DNA of 64,000 nt from Rubritalea profundi (GCF_002954445.1 NZ_MQWA01000001.1:442221-506220); one strand, 5' to 3'. Positions 9,660 to 19,935 are shown, numbered from the stretch's first letter. The notes: generated by a model not told the origin, from the letters alone. Numbers and translations: made by a program.

Positions 9660-11371
9660 TCAGCTTGGATCATCATGATCTTCCAATTTGTGAACGAGCC
9701 AGTAAGTGGCATCGTCCCGACCCTTGGAGGGAGGCAGTGATGCGAGCCATTCCATCACAGGTGCGTACTCCCGCTTCTGGGCTTTTTGGAAAACCTTCTC
9801 ATTCACCCAGCCATCGGGCGAGGCTTCTTTCCGGGCAATCTGCAAAGCCTGATCGAGCCGAGTGTCCGCAGCAGTTTTGATACCCGCCTCCCGCAATCGA
9901 CCAGCGGGCAAAGCCTCTACCCAGGCGATCGCTTGTTTGAAATCGCGTTGTGCTAGGTTCTTGCTGACCAAGCGTGCGGCAAAGTTAGGGAAGTCGGGAC
10001 CGCCGGGATCTTCGAAGGAGTGATTGGCAATCCCCGCTGCGGCGAAGCTGGCCGCTTCCTCAAGATCGAAAATGAGCCAACCGGCGAGCGCTCCACCGAG
10101 CGCTGCGGAACGCTTGTTTTTATTCTTAATTGCGGCAGCTCTGTCCCAGGCAGCCTTTCCTTCTAATATAGCGAGTGAGGCGGCAGCTTCGCTGATCAGT
10201 TCCAATCTGTCGTGGGATCCTCCGCGGTCCGTATAGCAGAAACGATCAGGAAGAGGATAGTTACTATCCTCCTCGTCAACTTCGATTATTTCGGCTTCCT
10301 CGGAGGGGTCACTTTCCGCGAATGGGTCGGCATTAATAGAAGATCCATCTGAATACACATATGCTACGTATTTGGGTAATTCGATGATTCTCTCGAAGGC
10401 CTCTCGTGGGTGGCGAAGAAGGTAAGCCTGCATCGCCGTGTGGGTGGTGGACTCGCGCAGGCCGCGGTCGGTGATCTTAGCGAGCGCAAGTTGCGCGGCA
10501 TCCGGGTCTCGTATCATCCAGTTGGAAAAAAGGGCGTTTAGCGAGGCTTGCTGCAAGTAGTCGTATCGGAGTGTTAACATTCCCTTTAGCGCACCTTCCG
10601 GATCCCGGTGAATCCACGAGTAGAGAGCCAGCCCGAAGGTGTCGTATGGACGTTCGACCGGGACATATTCAAGCAGGTCCAAGCTGGCGGAATAGCGGGC
10701 ACGGATCTCGTCGCGGTTTTCAGGAGTGAAGTTATAATCACTGCCAATTTCCTGTGCATCGGCAAAACGGAGTGCTTGGTGGGATCCACCGCGCAGAGTC
10801 CATCAAGAATGGCGTCTTGCAGTTCGCGTGAATACTGACTTTCGAGTTTTGGATCGTAGGCTGCCACCGCGGCATCGGGATCGGTCCGCGCCCATCCGGT
10901 CCAGACGGCTCCATCTAGCCCAGCCCAGTATGACTTGTGGCTCTTGAGGGATTTCAGCGCCTCGAGCGGCGCGAGCTCGCCCCAACGACCGTAGAACTCG
11001 TCGCAGAGAATCCAGCCTCCGCGTCCGCCTTCTTTCTCGGAGAATTCTCCAGTAAACTTTTCGACCCGCGCCACAAGAGGCGTAAGCTCGGCCAATTCGA
11101 GATTCGCAAAAACGGCGCGTGCGGCCCACCTTTGTTGCTCTTCGTCGCTATGCTTCAGAGCAGTCGAGAACTGTTCCTCGTAAGTTCCGGCTGAGGGTTC
11201 AGCAATCGCAACTTCCACCAGGGCGTTTCCACGGTCAATGGTTCGCAGGGTGATTCCAATGCCGATTCCGCAGACAAGCAAGATAATCACATTTCTAGCA
11301 ATTCGTTTTTTGAGTGAGGTGGCTGAGTGCATCGTGCTGGCGGTGAAACGACCCATTTTCGTGCCTTTCAC
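9660..11371 (-). pseudogene. frameshifted tandem paralogue of the upstream repetitive helical protein
   Basis: ORF 10586..11371 (WGELAPLEALKSL, GWARTDPDAAVAAY) and ORF 9660..10682 join through a single -1 shift near 10774-10777: DGLCAVDPTK | ALRFADAQEIGSDYNFTPENRDEIRARYSASLDLLEYVP. Confidence 0.75.
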
Positions 11372-11645
11372 TAATTTGGGATTTTAGTCCCCTTCCCCGC
11401 CGTGCCAAGGAGATTTTTCGCAGCAGTGTATTTTGAAATACGGAGGTAAATGGAGTATCTGTGGGATCGAGAACTAGAGTGCGCTTATCGCCGGTATCGT
11501 CGCCGTCAAACAGAACCTCACAGCGTTATTAGTCTGTCTAATAATTCGAACTGTTCAAATGGAATGTGTGAACACGAAGGCATGAACAGAGGGAGTTCAA
11601 GGCGAAAATCCTACATTTCTATGCCTGCCCGTTGTCCTCGTGGCT

Positions 11646-14174
11646 CTACTGGTCCAGCCATTCCTTGACGAATTGTTGCCAACTCTCCTGCGCTTCATCA
11701 TTCTTGCCAAATTGAGACCACAGCTTGGTCTCTTGATACGCACTCCCCGCTAGCGGCAAGCGACGGTTGGCTGGCTTGCGATTGACCAGCAAGGGGTCTT
11801 TATCTGGTGGACATGCTTCCTGTAGATTTTTGATAAGCTTGAGGATGTAGGGACCCACAAACCATGGCGTCTCATTCTCGCCCTTGTTTCGGTAATACCT
11901 TGGTGCCATGTATTCGATCACCGGTTTGTCATCCGTATTGATCGGATACTCAGCGAACAGCTCCTTCGAAGCCGTGATGTTTCCGCCATAATACAACAGC
12001 GCCGTTTGTCGATTGAGGGTGGTGTAAATGTCGTCTTGCCCATTGCTCTGGAGAAAACGCATCTTCGCCTCCGAATCGTCGATATCACATGCTGCCAGCG
12101 GTGCGTCACCATTGTGCCCCACATAGGCAATCACCTCATCAAATGGTGCAAAGTCACAGCGCCAGAGCGAAACCTGATCAAACACCTCCAGCATCGTTCG
12201 GCCAATCACGTGGAATTCGAAATCCGTCACCTGATAAGCAGGCAACCATTGGACGAAGATCCCGTCCGGATTGAGACGATTTTTCACACTTACAAAATGT
12301 TCTTTGGTATACAGGCTGCCGGCACTTGAACGGTGGGGAACGAATAGATCCGCGTCGATCACATCAAACTTCTCCTTGGTAGCCATCAGATAATGCCGAC
12401 CATCTTCTACCAGAACCGTGGAGCGCGGATCTGTAAAAAGGCCGTTGGTGAGATCCACCCCATCCACATCGGTCATGTACTCTTTGGAGGCGGTGATCAC
12501 ATGGGGTGACAGCTCGCAGGTGACCACCCGCTCCACCTGAGGAAAGCGATCAGACAGAGCTGCACCCGCACTGATTCCCGTTCCCATTCCCAGAAAAAAG
12601 ACCGACTTCGCATCGGGCTTGAGCATCAGCGGGATTTCAGCCTGACAAGCTTGCCTGATGCGACCCTTCGTCGACCCTAAACCGTAGTCGGAGTTAATTT
12701 TGATAGATAGCCCGTCGTTGCCTCGCACCACCGAAACCGTGCAATCGCTCCCCTCCCATGCTTTCAGGGTCACTTCATCCTCGCGCCCCTCGAGCCCACC
12801 AGTCACCGGCAGTTGGGACGGGTTGAGCGCCGTGAACAACAGAATCAGCCCGGCAACGCTGGCACTCTTTATCACAATGCCCGCGCGACCGCGAACCGCC
12901 GGCATCCCTACCGCCATCAGAAAGTAGATGCCACCGATGATCTGCATGGAACGCCACATGCCGAATAGCTCGAGAAACAGAAACGCACAGACCATCGAAC
13001 CGAGGACCGCTCCAATGGTGTTGATCGTCGCGAGCCGTCCCAAACTCCTGCCTGGCGAGATGGTGTATTGCTCCTCAGTCTTCAGCAGGTAAGGGAAAAC
13101 CGTACCCAGCAACAAGGCCGGTGGACCAATGGTCAGCACGCATATCTTGAATATGAATAACACAAAATCCACCCACGTCGCCTTCAGTGCTTGGAACTGG
13201 AATGAATCAGTCAACGCCATGAAAACAGTGGGCGTCAGAGCGATCGCCAGCCCGCTAAGGCTAAGCAAGACCGTGAGCACAAGGTTCGGCGACCACTTGC
13301 ATCGGGCAAGCACGGAACTGATCAATGATCCGCCGGCAAGGCAGGACAGCACCACAACAAGAATCGCAGCAAAGGTGTAGACCGAATTTTCTAACACTAG
13401 CGCAAACATCCGCGTCCAAAGCACCTCAAGTGACAGCACCCCAAACCCTGACATAAAGCAAATCGCCGTCAGCACGATCCGGTTCCGGTCGCGCTTCAGC
13501 ACCCCAGCCGGCTCCTTCCCGCTAGACGGAGCTTCGTCTTCATTACTATTAGCATCAACCACCTGCGATGCCGAAGACGAACGGGAAATCAGAATCGCCA
13601 GAACCGCGATGATCAACGTGATCCCGATGGCGGTGAAACAAGTCCCCCGAAACCCAAACCAGAGCGGCATGAAAAAACCGGCCAGCAATGCGCCAAGCGT
13701 CGCTCCCAGTGTATTGATTCCATAAAGCAATGCCGAGGTCGATCCGAACTGGGACTTGATCCGGATCGCGTGTTGCCCGATCACTGGTATGGTCCCGCCC
13801 ATGCAAAATGCAGGTGGAAAAATCAGCACCAGCGCCAGCAGGAATTTGACCAATAAAAGCCAAGCGCCCGAATGCACACTTTGATACAACTCAGGATAAA
13901 TAACGTGGTAGCCCTTCATCACCACAAAGTACAGCAGCGCTGTGGTGGCAATCCCCAGCTCCAGCCCAGCATAGATGCGCAGCGGCTTTCGGCTTTGAGC
14001 TGAGCGCTTTCCCCAGAACCAACTGCCGACAGCTAAACCCGCAAAGAATGCCGCCAATGTCACCCCAGCAGCATGCGATGTGTTACCAAACAACAAGCCC
14101 AGCTGCTTCATCCACAGAACCTGATAGATTAGGGCGCAAAAACCTGAGAGAAAAACGAGAAGATAAATGATCAT
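11646..14174 (-). CDS. fused MFS transporter/spermidine synthase-like protein
   Basis: N-terminal multi-TM region; C-terminal SVFFLGMGTGISAGAALSDRFPQVERVVTCELSPHVITASKEYM and FDVIDADLFVPHRSSAGSLYTKEHFVSVKNRLNPDGIFVQWLPAY. Confidence 0.9.
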   Translation of the reverse strand: MIIYLLVFLSGFCALIYQVLWMKQLGLLFGNTSHAAGVTLAAFFAGLAVGSWFWGKRSAQSRKPLRIYAGLELGIATTALLYFVVMKGYHVIYPELYQSVHSGAWLLLVKFLLALVLIFPPAFCMGGTIPVIGQHAIRIKSQFGSTSALLYGINTLGATLGALLAGFFMPLWFGFRGTCFTAIGITLIIAVLAILISRSSSASQVVDANSNEDEAPSSGKEPAGVLKRDRNRIVLTAICFMSGFGVLSLEVLWTRMFALVLENSVYTFAAILVVVLSCLAGGSLISSVLARCKWSPNLVLTVLLSLSGLAIALTPTVFMALTDSFQFQALKATWVDFVLFIFKICVLTIGPPALLLGTVFPYLLKTEEQYTISPGRSLGRLATINTIGAVLGSMVCAFLFLELFGMWRSMQIIGGIYFLMAVGMPAVRGRAGIVIKSASVAGLILLFTALNPSQLPVTGGLEGREDEVTLKAWEGSDCTVSVVRGNDGLSIKINSDYGLGSTKGRIRQACQAEIPLMLKPDAKSVFFLGMGTGISAGAALSDRFPQVERVVTCELSPHVITASKEYMTDVDGVDLTNGLFTDPRSTVLVEDGRHYLMATKEKFDVIDADLFVPHRSSAGSLYTKEHFVSVKNRLNPDGIFVQWLPAYQVTDFEFHVIGRTMLEVFDQVSLWRCDFAPFDEVIAYVGHNGDAPLAACDIDDSEAKMRFLQSNGQDDIYTTLNRQTALLYYGGNITASKELFAEYPINTDDKPVIEYMAPRYYRNKGENETPWFVGPYILKLIKNLQEACPPDKDPLLVNRKPANRRLPLAGSAYQETKLWSQFGKNDEAQESWQQFVKEWLDQ

Positions 14175-14410
14175 TGAAATGGGTTCGGTCGCAGCATTCG
14201 CCGATGATTCAAACTAACTGCTAGAAATTTGCTATATAAGTGGCGTCCTTGAGGCTGCGGTTGAGATGGGCTTGATTATGTGGACACTGACCATTGATCT
14301 AAGCTCAAGCAAGGGGAAAATCCCCACAAGCACATGCACGCGAACGCAGTTTCTCCGAGCCGATTTATTGATGAAATCTCAGCCCTTTATCCGCAAAAAT
14401 TACGCGCCTA

Positions 14411-14520
14411 TAATTTCATCCATTCACCGCTCATGGAAAAGTGACCGTTGAGATATTTCCAAGTAAACCCAGGAATCAGCGCCCTCATCTCATCTATTGT
14501 CCGTTCCGTGGATTCTTTGC
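14411..14520. repeat. dispersed intergenic repeat copy A
   Basis: catccattcaccgctcatggaaaagtgaccgttgagatatttccaagtaaac...ctattgtccgttccgtgg, similar to 14761 and 18951 copies. Confidence 0.6.
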
Positions 14521-14760
14521 CACGTAGCGCGACCGTCCCGGTCGCTCAAAAAAACCCAGCAAAGCTGCTAACCCACAGCCCCCACCGCCAAACTCCAACT
14601 CCCCCAACAAGCCCTCTACTAGTGCTTGTCCCCCAAAACAGATCTGTCATTTTTCACATGCCGCGGTGTTCTGGAAAAGAGCAGGTAAACCTAGGCTGAA
14701 TTACAGGATTTCTAAAATTGGACAGAGTGAAGAGCTTTGGAAACTGAGCCATGCGTTTTG

Positions 14761-14860
14761 GATCACCCATCCATCATAGAAAAGTGACAGTGGAGGTATT
14801 CCCTGTAAACAAAAGGATCGGAGTCTTCAGGTCACATATTGTCTGTTCTCTCAGGTCGCA
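14761..14860. repeat. dispersed intergenic repeat copy B
   Basis: gatcacccatccatcatagaaaagtgacagtggaggtattccctgtaaac...gtcttcaggtcacatattgtctgttct. Confidence 0.65.
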
Positions 14861-14966
14861 CCTAGGACGCTCATTCAAAGTCGCCAGCAAAGGCAAACCC
14901 GTAAAGCAGCTCATCAGCTAGCTTGTCATTTAAAGTTGAGACAGTAGTAACTTGTTTCGATAGTTG

Positions 14967-15782
14967 TTAAGAATTGGCAGTTGAGGCAACTACAATATCC
15001 TGCTTAGATACCACCACACCACCGGGTTGCTCTAGAGTAATGACAAAAGCTTTGGGCGCTGTGACAATTAGAGGGTTATTGATGGGGATGACCATGGGTT
15101 CCCCACCGGATGGTATGTCGAAGACTCCCCCATCCACTGGCTTCTCATCACGGGTCGGGTCAACAATCCATAGTTGGTATTGATTTATCTTAGGATCATT
15201 TGACGCAAGGTTTGTAAAAGTCATATATCCTTCCTGGAGTTTATCACTCCATACCACCTTACCGGCCATTCCTTCATATTGCTTCCCCCCACTGAATTCT
15301 AGTTCAACTATGTCAGTTGCTTGGTTGATGAGTTTGTCCCTAGCTTCCATTGCTGGAATAGGGGATGCAGCAATAGCTGGGTCAGGAGTTTTTTGGGAAT
15401 TAGGTAAGACTGCATTTATGACTAATAGAATAGCGAGCGCTGCGGCTACTGCCCAAGCAGTCTGAGGTGCAGCAAATACTTTGTTCCAAATTGACGGCCT
15501 TATAATAGTATCTTCGGACTGGGTTTCTTCATTTGCCTCATTGATAAATTGAGCTTTTCCCAAGTGTAAGGCCGCTAGTAGGTTTTCAGGAACGACGGCG
15601 CCCTGATACTGGAGAAACTCGGTTTCTATGGCCGAAGCTGTGAGCTCTAGCGAGATGTCGTTCTCACTGCTAAATAGCTTGGAAAGATCTTTCCATTCCT
15701 TTATCTCAGCGGCAACTAAGTCACCGAGAATGTATCCAGCTTCGAGCTCTTCGTAGCGTTGATGATTATGTTGATCGCTCAT
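14967..15782 (-). CDS. anti-sigma factor, RskA-like
   Basis: 271 aa; central TM (AWAVAAALAILLVINAVLP), C-terminal VVWSDKLQEGYMTFTNLASNDPKINQYQLWIVD...ITLEQPGGVVVSKQDIVV typical of RskA domain; overlaps sigma gene by 1 nt. Confidence 0.87.
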   Translation of the reverse strand: MSDQHNHQRYEELEAGYILGDLVAAEIKEWKDLSKLFSSENDISLELTASAIETEFLQYQGAVVPENLLAALHLGKAQFINEANEETQSEDTIIRPSIWNKVFAAPQTAWAVAAALAILLVINAVLPNSQKTPDPAIAASPIPAMEARDKLINQATDIVELEFSGGKQYEGMAGKVVWSDKLQEGYMTFTNLASNDPKINQYQLWIVDPTRDEKPVDGGVFDIPSGGEPMVIPINNPLIVTAPKAFVITLEQPGGVVVSKQDIVVASTANS

Positions 15783-16294
15783 TAGTTGGCTGAGGTTAAG
15801 GGTTGAACTACGTCGAGATGGCGTAGTTTGTTTCGTACTTCGATTAGACCTCTTCTGAGTCGCGTCTTTACAGTTCCTAGAGGGAATCCGGATTTTTGGG
15901 CGATTTCGGAGTGTGTCATTCCTTCATCAAAGTATTGATAAAAAATGTTCTGAGTTTCTGGAGGGAGTTCTTTAATTGCTGATCGGATATCTTCACCTTC
16001 GCAGGAGATTGGGATTGAAGGAGTTTCTATTGCATGATCCATCGATTCAACTTCGGGAAGTGACTCAAATTGAGGTTGTCTGCTTTGTTTGCGAACAAAG
16101 TCAATAGATCTTCTCCGTGCAAGCATGCCGATAAAAGTGCACTCTGTAGAAATATCTGGGTCGAAGCGATCAGCGACTTTCCAGAGTTCTGTGAAAATTT
16201 CCTGAACGAGATCTTCAGCGGAAGATTGATTCTTCACATAACGTTTGGCAATAGTCCACACTAGGCCACTATATTTATCTATACAGTGATTCAT
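15782..16294 (-). CDS. ECF sigma-70 family RNA polymerase sigma factor (SigK-like)
   Basis: SAEDLVQEIFTELWKVADRFD region 2 and GMTHSEIAQKSGFPLGTVKTRLRRGLIEVRNKL region 4. Confidence 0.92.
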   Translation of the reverse strand: MNHCIDKYSGLVWTIAKRYVKNQSSAEDLVQEIFTELWKVADRFDPDISTECTFIGMLARRRSIDFVRKQSRQPQFESLPEVESMDHAIETPSIPISCEGEDIRSAIKELPPETQNIFYQYFDEGMTHSEIAQKSGFPLGTVKTRLRRGLIEVRNKLRHLDVVQPLTSAN

Positions 16295-16458
16295 AGCAAG
16301 TTCAATGCCTTGAGCTACGTCTTTGAGGACCTCACCGCCAGAGGCGTATGAATTTTTTTTCTATCACCTGAGTAGAGTACAAAGTGGTTAGAGTGGGTCA
16401 ATATTTATCTCCGTCGCCACGAAAGTGTGGCAACGGAGAGACTGAGGTGGATGCTTTC

Positions 16459-16983
16459 TTACTTAGCTGGTGGTAGGATGACTGTGTCGATGACGTGGAT
16501 CACACCATTGGTACAATCGATATCAGCCTTGATAACTTTGGCGGTAGAATTAAGTGTTAGGGATTTACCTTTCACAGCTAGAGCGATATCTTTTTTGTTT
16601 AGGGCTGTAGCTTTATCTAGGGTTACAGCTGTTTTAGCCATGACCTTGCCCGAGACAACATGGTAAGTGAGAATTTCAACGAGCTTATCTTTATTCTCTT
16701 TTTTCAAGAGGTTTTCGACTGTTCCTTTTTCCAGTTTAGCAAATGCTTCGTCAGTGGGGGCAAAAACTGTAAACGGGCCATCACCTTTCAAGGCGTCAAT
16801 TAAACCCGCGGCCTGGAGTGCGGCAGCGAGAGTCTTAAATGAGCCAGCGGCTACTGCTGTATCTACGATGTCTTTCTTAGCGGTAGCTACGGCAGAATTG
16901 TTGGCAGATTTAGCATCATCCGCAAATACTGGTGTGGCGAGAGCGAAAAGACCGAGTGCGATTGTAGTAGTAATGTGTTTCAT
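16459..16983 (-). CDS. fasciclin domain-containing secreted protein
   Basis: signal peptide [72 protein letters not shown]; start at 16983 preferred. Confidence 0.94.
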   Translation of the reverse strand: MKHITTTIALGLFALATPVFADDAKSANNSAVATAKKDIVDTAVAAGSFKTLAAALQAAGLIDALKGDGPFTVFAPTDEAFAKLEKGTVENLLKKENKDKLVEILTYHVVSGKVMAKTAVTLDKATALNKKDIALAVKGKSLTLNSTAKVIKADIDCTNGVIHVIDTVILPPAK

Positions 16984-17169
16984 AGTATTTCTATTTAATA
17001 TTTTGTGTTTTGTTAATCGACCCTCAGTTGGGGTCTTCATTGTAGTATTCGACGATTTTTCGAATTCGGATTCAAGAAATGCTAATTTTTTCAAAAAAGT
17101 GCATTTTCTGTAAATGACGCTCCAGTATACGGCACTATTTAAGCATTATTTAATAATGCCATATTTGTA

Positions 17170-17302
17170 GTCAGTAAAATACCAATCGATGGCGTTTGGA
17201 CGTCGTCCGCCAGGCAGGCGCCGCACCGTGACGGCAAAGAAGTCACGTTCACCAAGAATTTCATCGGGACCAGACTTGCTGAAAAACAACAACTCGCGAA
17301 GA
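17170..17302 (+). pseudogene. fragment of a SUI1/eIF1-like gene
   Basis: nucleotide match to 18635-18768: accaatcgatggcg...gacgtcgtccgccaggc...ttcatcgggaccagacttgctgaaaaacaacaactcgcgaag. Confidence 0.8.
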
Positions 17303-17345
17303 TGAGTCTTCAGGTCACATATTGTCTGTTCCCTAGGTCGCTAGG
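17303..17345. repeat. partial copy D of dispersed intergenic repeat
   Basis: gagtcttcaggtcacatattgtctgttccctaggtcg; 27-nt run shared with 14820-14847. Confidence 0.65.
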
Positions 17346-17573
17346 TCGAAATACCGCGATGGCACAATCTACTTGAAAATTGGATATTCCTTGTTGGCTG
17401 TTGGATATTCTATTGGATAGTAAAACCCACGCCCATTGATAGGGAGAGGGGTTGAGAGATAGTTGGTTTTCCGAAAAAGGCGAATATCCCTCGCTCGCTA
17501 GACCAAATAATCAGTTACCATCTCAAGGATTCTATGTCTCATAGGTTAACGGGCAATCAGCAGCAAAAGAGGA

Positions 17574-17855
17574 TCAAAGATAGACATCGCGCCGGTGTCC
17601 CGCCTTGACGACAAGAACAATGAGAGAGTCATCCTTGATCTCGCAGAGAATGCGATAATCCTCAATGCGATAATCCTCGATGCGGTAACGCCAATATTCG
17701 CCGAGGTCGCCTCCTAGAGCCTTGCCAAATTCACGAGAGTTATCACCACCTTGAATACGTTCATCAAGAAACTGAATTATCTTGCGTGCTGGCTCGTGCC
17801 CGAGCTTTTTGAGTTCTTTACGAGCTTTGGCAGTGAAACTATAATCCCAACTCAC
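17574..17855 (-). CDS. RelE/ParE family toxin
   Basis: FTAKARKELKKLGHEPARKIIQFLDERI...WRYRIEDYRIEDYRILCEIKDDSLIVLVVKAGHRRDVY. Confidence 0.9.
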   Translation of the reverse strand: MSWDYSFTAKARKELKKLGHEPARKIIQFLDERIQGGDNSREFGKALGGDLGEYWRYRIEDYRIEDYRILCEIKDDSLIVLVVKAGHRRDVYL

Positions 17856-18054
17856 GCTTCATCTCCTTCGAGCTATAAATACGGCCGGGGTTCTTGGCGG
17901 CTTCAGCGGCTAGGTAATAGTCCTCCAAGTCCTCCAAGTCCTCAAGATGCTGCTCGATGGCCTCGCGGGCATAGAAAGTCTTCGTCCTACCCGTCTTCTT
18001 TGCAAGAGAGGCAAGCCGTTCCTCGAGTTCGGGCTTTAGTCGGATAGCTAGCAT
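17839..18054 (-). CDS. RelB-like ribbon-helix-helix antitoxin
   Basis: LAIRLKPELEERLASLAKKTGRTKTFYAREAIEQHLEDLEDLEDYYLA; overlaps toxin by 17 nt. Confidence 0.88.
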   Translation of the reverse strand: MLAIRLKPELEERLASLAKKTGRTKTFYAREAIEQHLEDLEDLEDYYLAAEAAKNPGRIYSSKEMKRELGL

Positions 18055-18292
18055 GGGTGAAGAATTCTCGTGCTATACATGTAAAGCAAATGGTTTTTAT
18101 CTTTTTGCCTTGCTACAATACTACTAGTCAATTCGTGCTTCATAGAGCCTTATAGGAGGGACATCGTTTTGCATATTCCTCATAAAATAGAGGATTGGAG
18201 CAATTTAGTCGATATTAGTCTGTCTGTTTATTTGTGCGTGCCGAGCTCTATTTTAGAGTATCAGTTTTTTTGATTGGCTGAGTGATACTTGG

Positions 18293-18373
18293 GAGTGTGA
18301 CGGCGGTTTCCAACCGCCTCGTCCGTATTTGATACTCTTGGGCTTGGCGGTTGGAAACCACCGCCACTACACT
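18293..18373. repeat. long imperfect hairpin
   Basis: agtgtgacggcggtttccaaccgcc / ggcggttggaaaccaccgccactacact arms. Confidence 0.6.
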
Positions 18374-18492
18374 CAGAGTTAACAAATCTGAGCTTGAAAT
18401 CATGCCATTTAGATCAGTCCTTTGATTCCCATTTTAACCGTTCATATCGAATAAGCGTGAATTCTTTTAAGATTCGCCATTGAATCCACTCC

Positions 18493-18894
18493 ATGAGTCG
18501 GAAGAAAAGAAAGTCTGATAGTTCTGCAGAAGATCAGCAAATCCCCAATGCGTTTGGAGCCCTAGACGCGCTCGGAGACTTGCCGGCAGGGCCGGAAGGA
18601 TCTCTGCCTGTTGTCAGCACTGAGAAAACCCGCGGTCAGAAAAATACCAATCGAGGGCGTGTCGACATCGTCCGCCAGACGGCGCACCGCGGTGGTAAAG
18701 CGGTCACGGTCGCCAAGGATTTCATCGGAATCGGACTTGCTGAAAAACAACAACTCGCGAAGAAGATCCAGAAAGCCTGCGGTGTAGGCGGCACCGTCAA
18801 GGATGGCTGCATCGAAATCCAAGGCGACAAACGAGACGAGATGAAGCGCATCCTAACTGAAGCCGGCTTCAAACCAGTTTTAGCCGGTGGCTAG
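18493..18894 (+). CDS. translation initiation factor SUI1/eIF1-like (YciH family)
   Basis: VDIVRQTAHRGGKAVTVAKDFIGIGLAEKQQLAKKIQKACGVGGTVKDGCIEIQGDKRDEMKRILTEAGFK. Confidence 0.92.
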   Translation: MSRKKRKSDSSAEDQQIPNAFGALDALGDLPAGPEGSLPVVSTEKTRGQKNTNRGRVDIVRQTAHRGGKAVTVAKDFIGIGLAEKQQLAKKIQKACGVGGTVKDGCIEIQGDKRDEMKRILTEAGFKPVLAGG

Positions 18895-18950
18895 GGTATA
18901 TCTTTCGCCAGTGGCAGTTTGGGTAGATCAGAGGCATCTAGATCTTATTA

Positions 18951-19046
18951 GATCACCCATGCATCGTTCACAGAAAAGTGAATCTGAAGAAATTCCCTTT
19001 AAACACAGCGATTGGTGTCTTCAGATCACCTATTGTCTGTTCCGTA
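18951..19046. repeat. dispersed intergenic repeat copy C
   Basis: gatcacccatgcatcgttcacagaaaagtgaatctgaagaaattccctttaaac...gtcttcagatcacctattgtctgttccg. Confidence 0.65.
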
Positions 19047-19114
19047 GATTACCCTAGATTATTTATTGTTTGCTCCGTAGATTGCTCACCGAAGCAGAAA
19101 GTAAGGCCAATATG

Positions 19115-19935
19115 CTAGCCTCGCCGAATATGCCTTAGTAGCCTGTTCGCACTTCTATAGTAGGAGACGATTTTTTCATCGCTGTTATAAAAATGTCTGT
19201 CTCCACCTGAGTAATGAGAGGATCCTGCGCAGGATGGGATGGGATGATTAGACTTTTCAGGTTCTTCAGCTCTAATCGATGACCAACTCAGATGCCAATA
19301 ACGCAACTTCTTTAGCTGTGCCAAGCTTTTCATTCCTTGAAGGCTACTTCGGGCATTAAATATCATTGGGGCATAGATCCTCTCTAAATTTTTCAATTTC
19401 GATAATGGGCTAAAGTCTGAAAACCCGATATTGTATAATACTAATTCCTTCAACTTCTTCAATCCAGCCAAATGCTCTAGACCCGGGCCCGTTATTTTCA
19501 TTGTTTTTGAAAAAAAATAGCGACCAATTTTTGCAGCTTAGCCACATGCTTTAAGCCCGCGTCGGTTACCGTGGAGCGCTCTAAATTAAGAAGTCGAGCA
19601 TCTGGATTTTTAAGAACAAACTCCTTTAAATCTTTATCATTTCTGATGGCCGATGGCCCGTAGCTTGCCGCCTCTTTGCTGGCAAGTTCATGGAATAAAC
19701 TAGCATCTCCGATTTAATGTCTGTAGGCCGAGTCCATCGTACCTGCGGGCATCGCCTCGGAAGATTCAAAGGTAGAAATGATTAAGCCAAGCAACAGCAT
19801 GACTCTGAATAACGGGCCACCAAAGAGGTATCTTGACAAGGTCGGGAAGTTAGAAGTTTCCATGTTTCTCACTGACTGACTGCTAGAAATTTTCTTTTGG
19901 GGGGAGATGTTCGGAGGGGCTTTCATAGGGCACAA
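19115..19935 (-). pseudogene. decayed leucine-rich-repeat protein gene
   Basis: ORF 19714..19935 continues in frame through a TAA into DASLFHELASKEAASYGPSAIRNDKDLKEFVLKNPDARLLNLERSTVTDAGLKHVAKLQKLVAIFF; a frame change at an 8-T tract then leads into MKITGPGLEHLAGLKKLKELVLYN. Confidence 0.75.
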
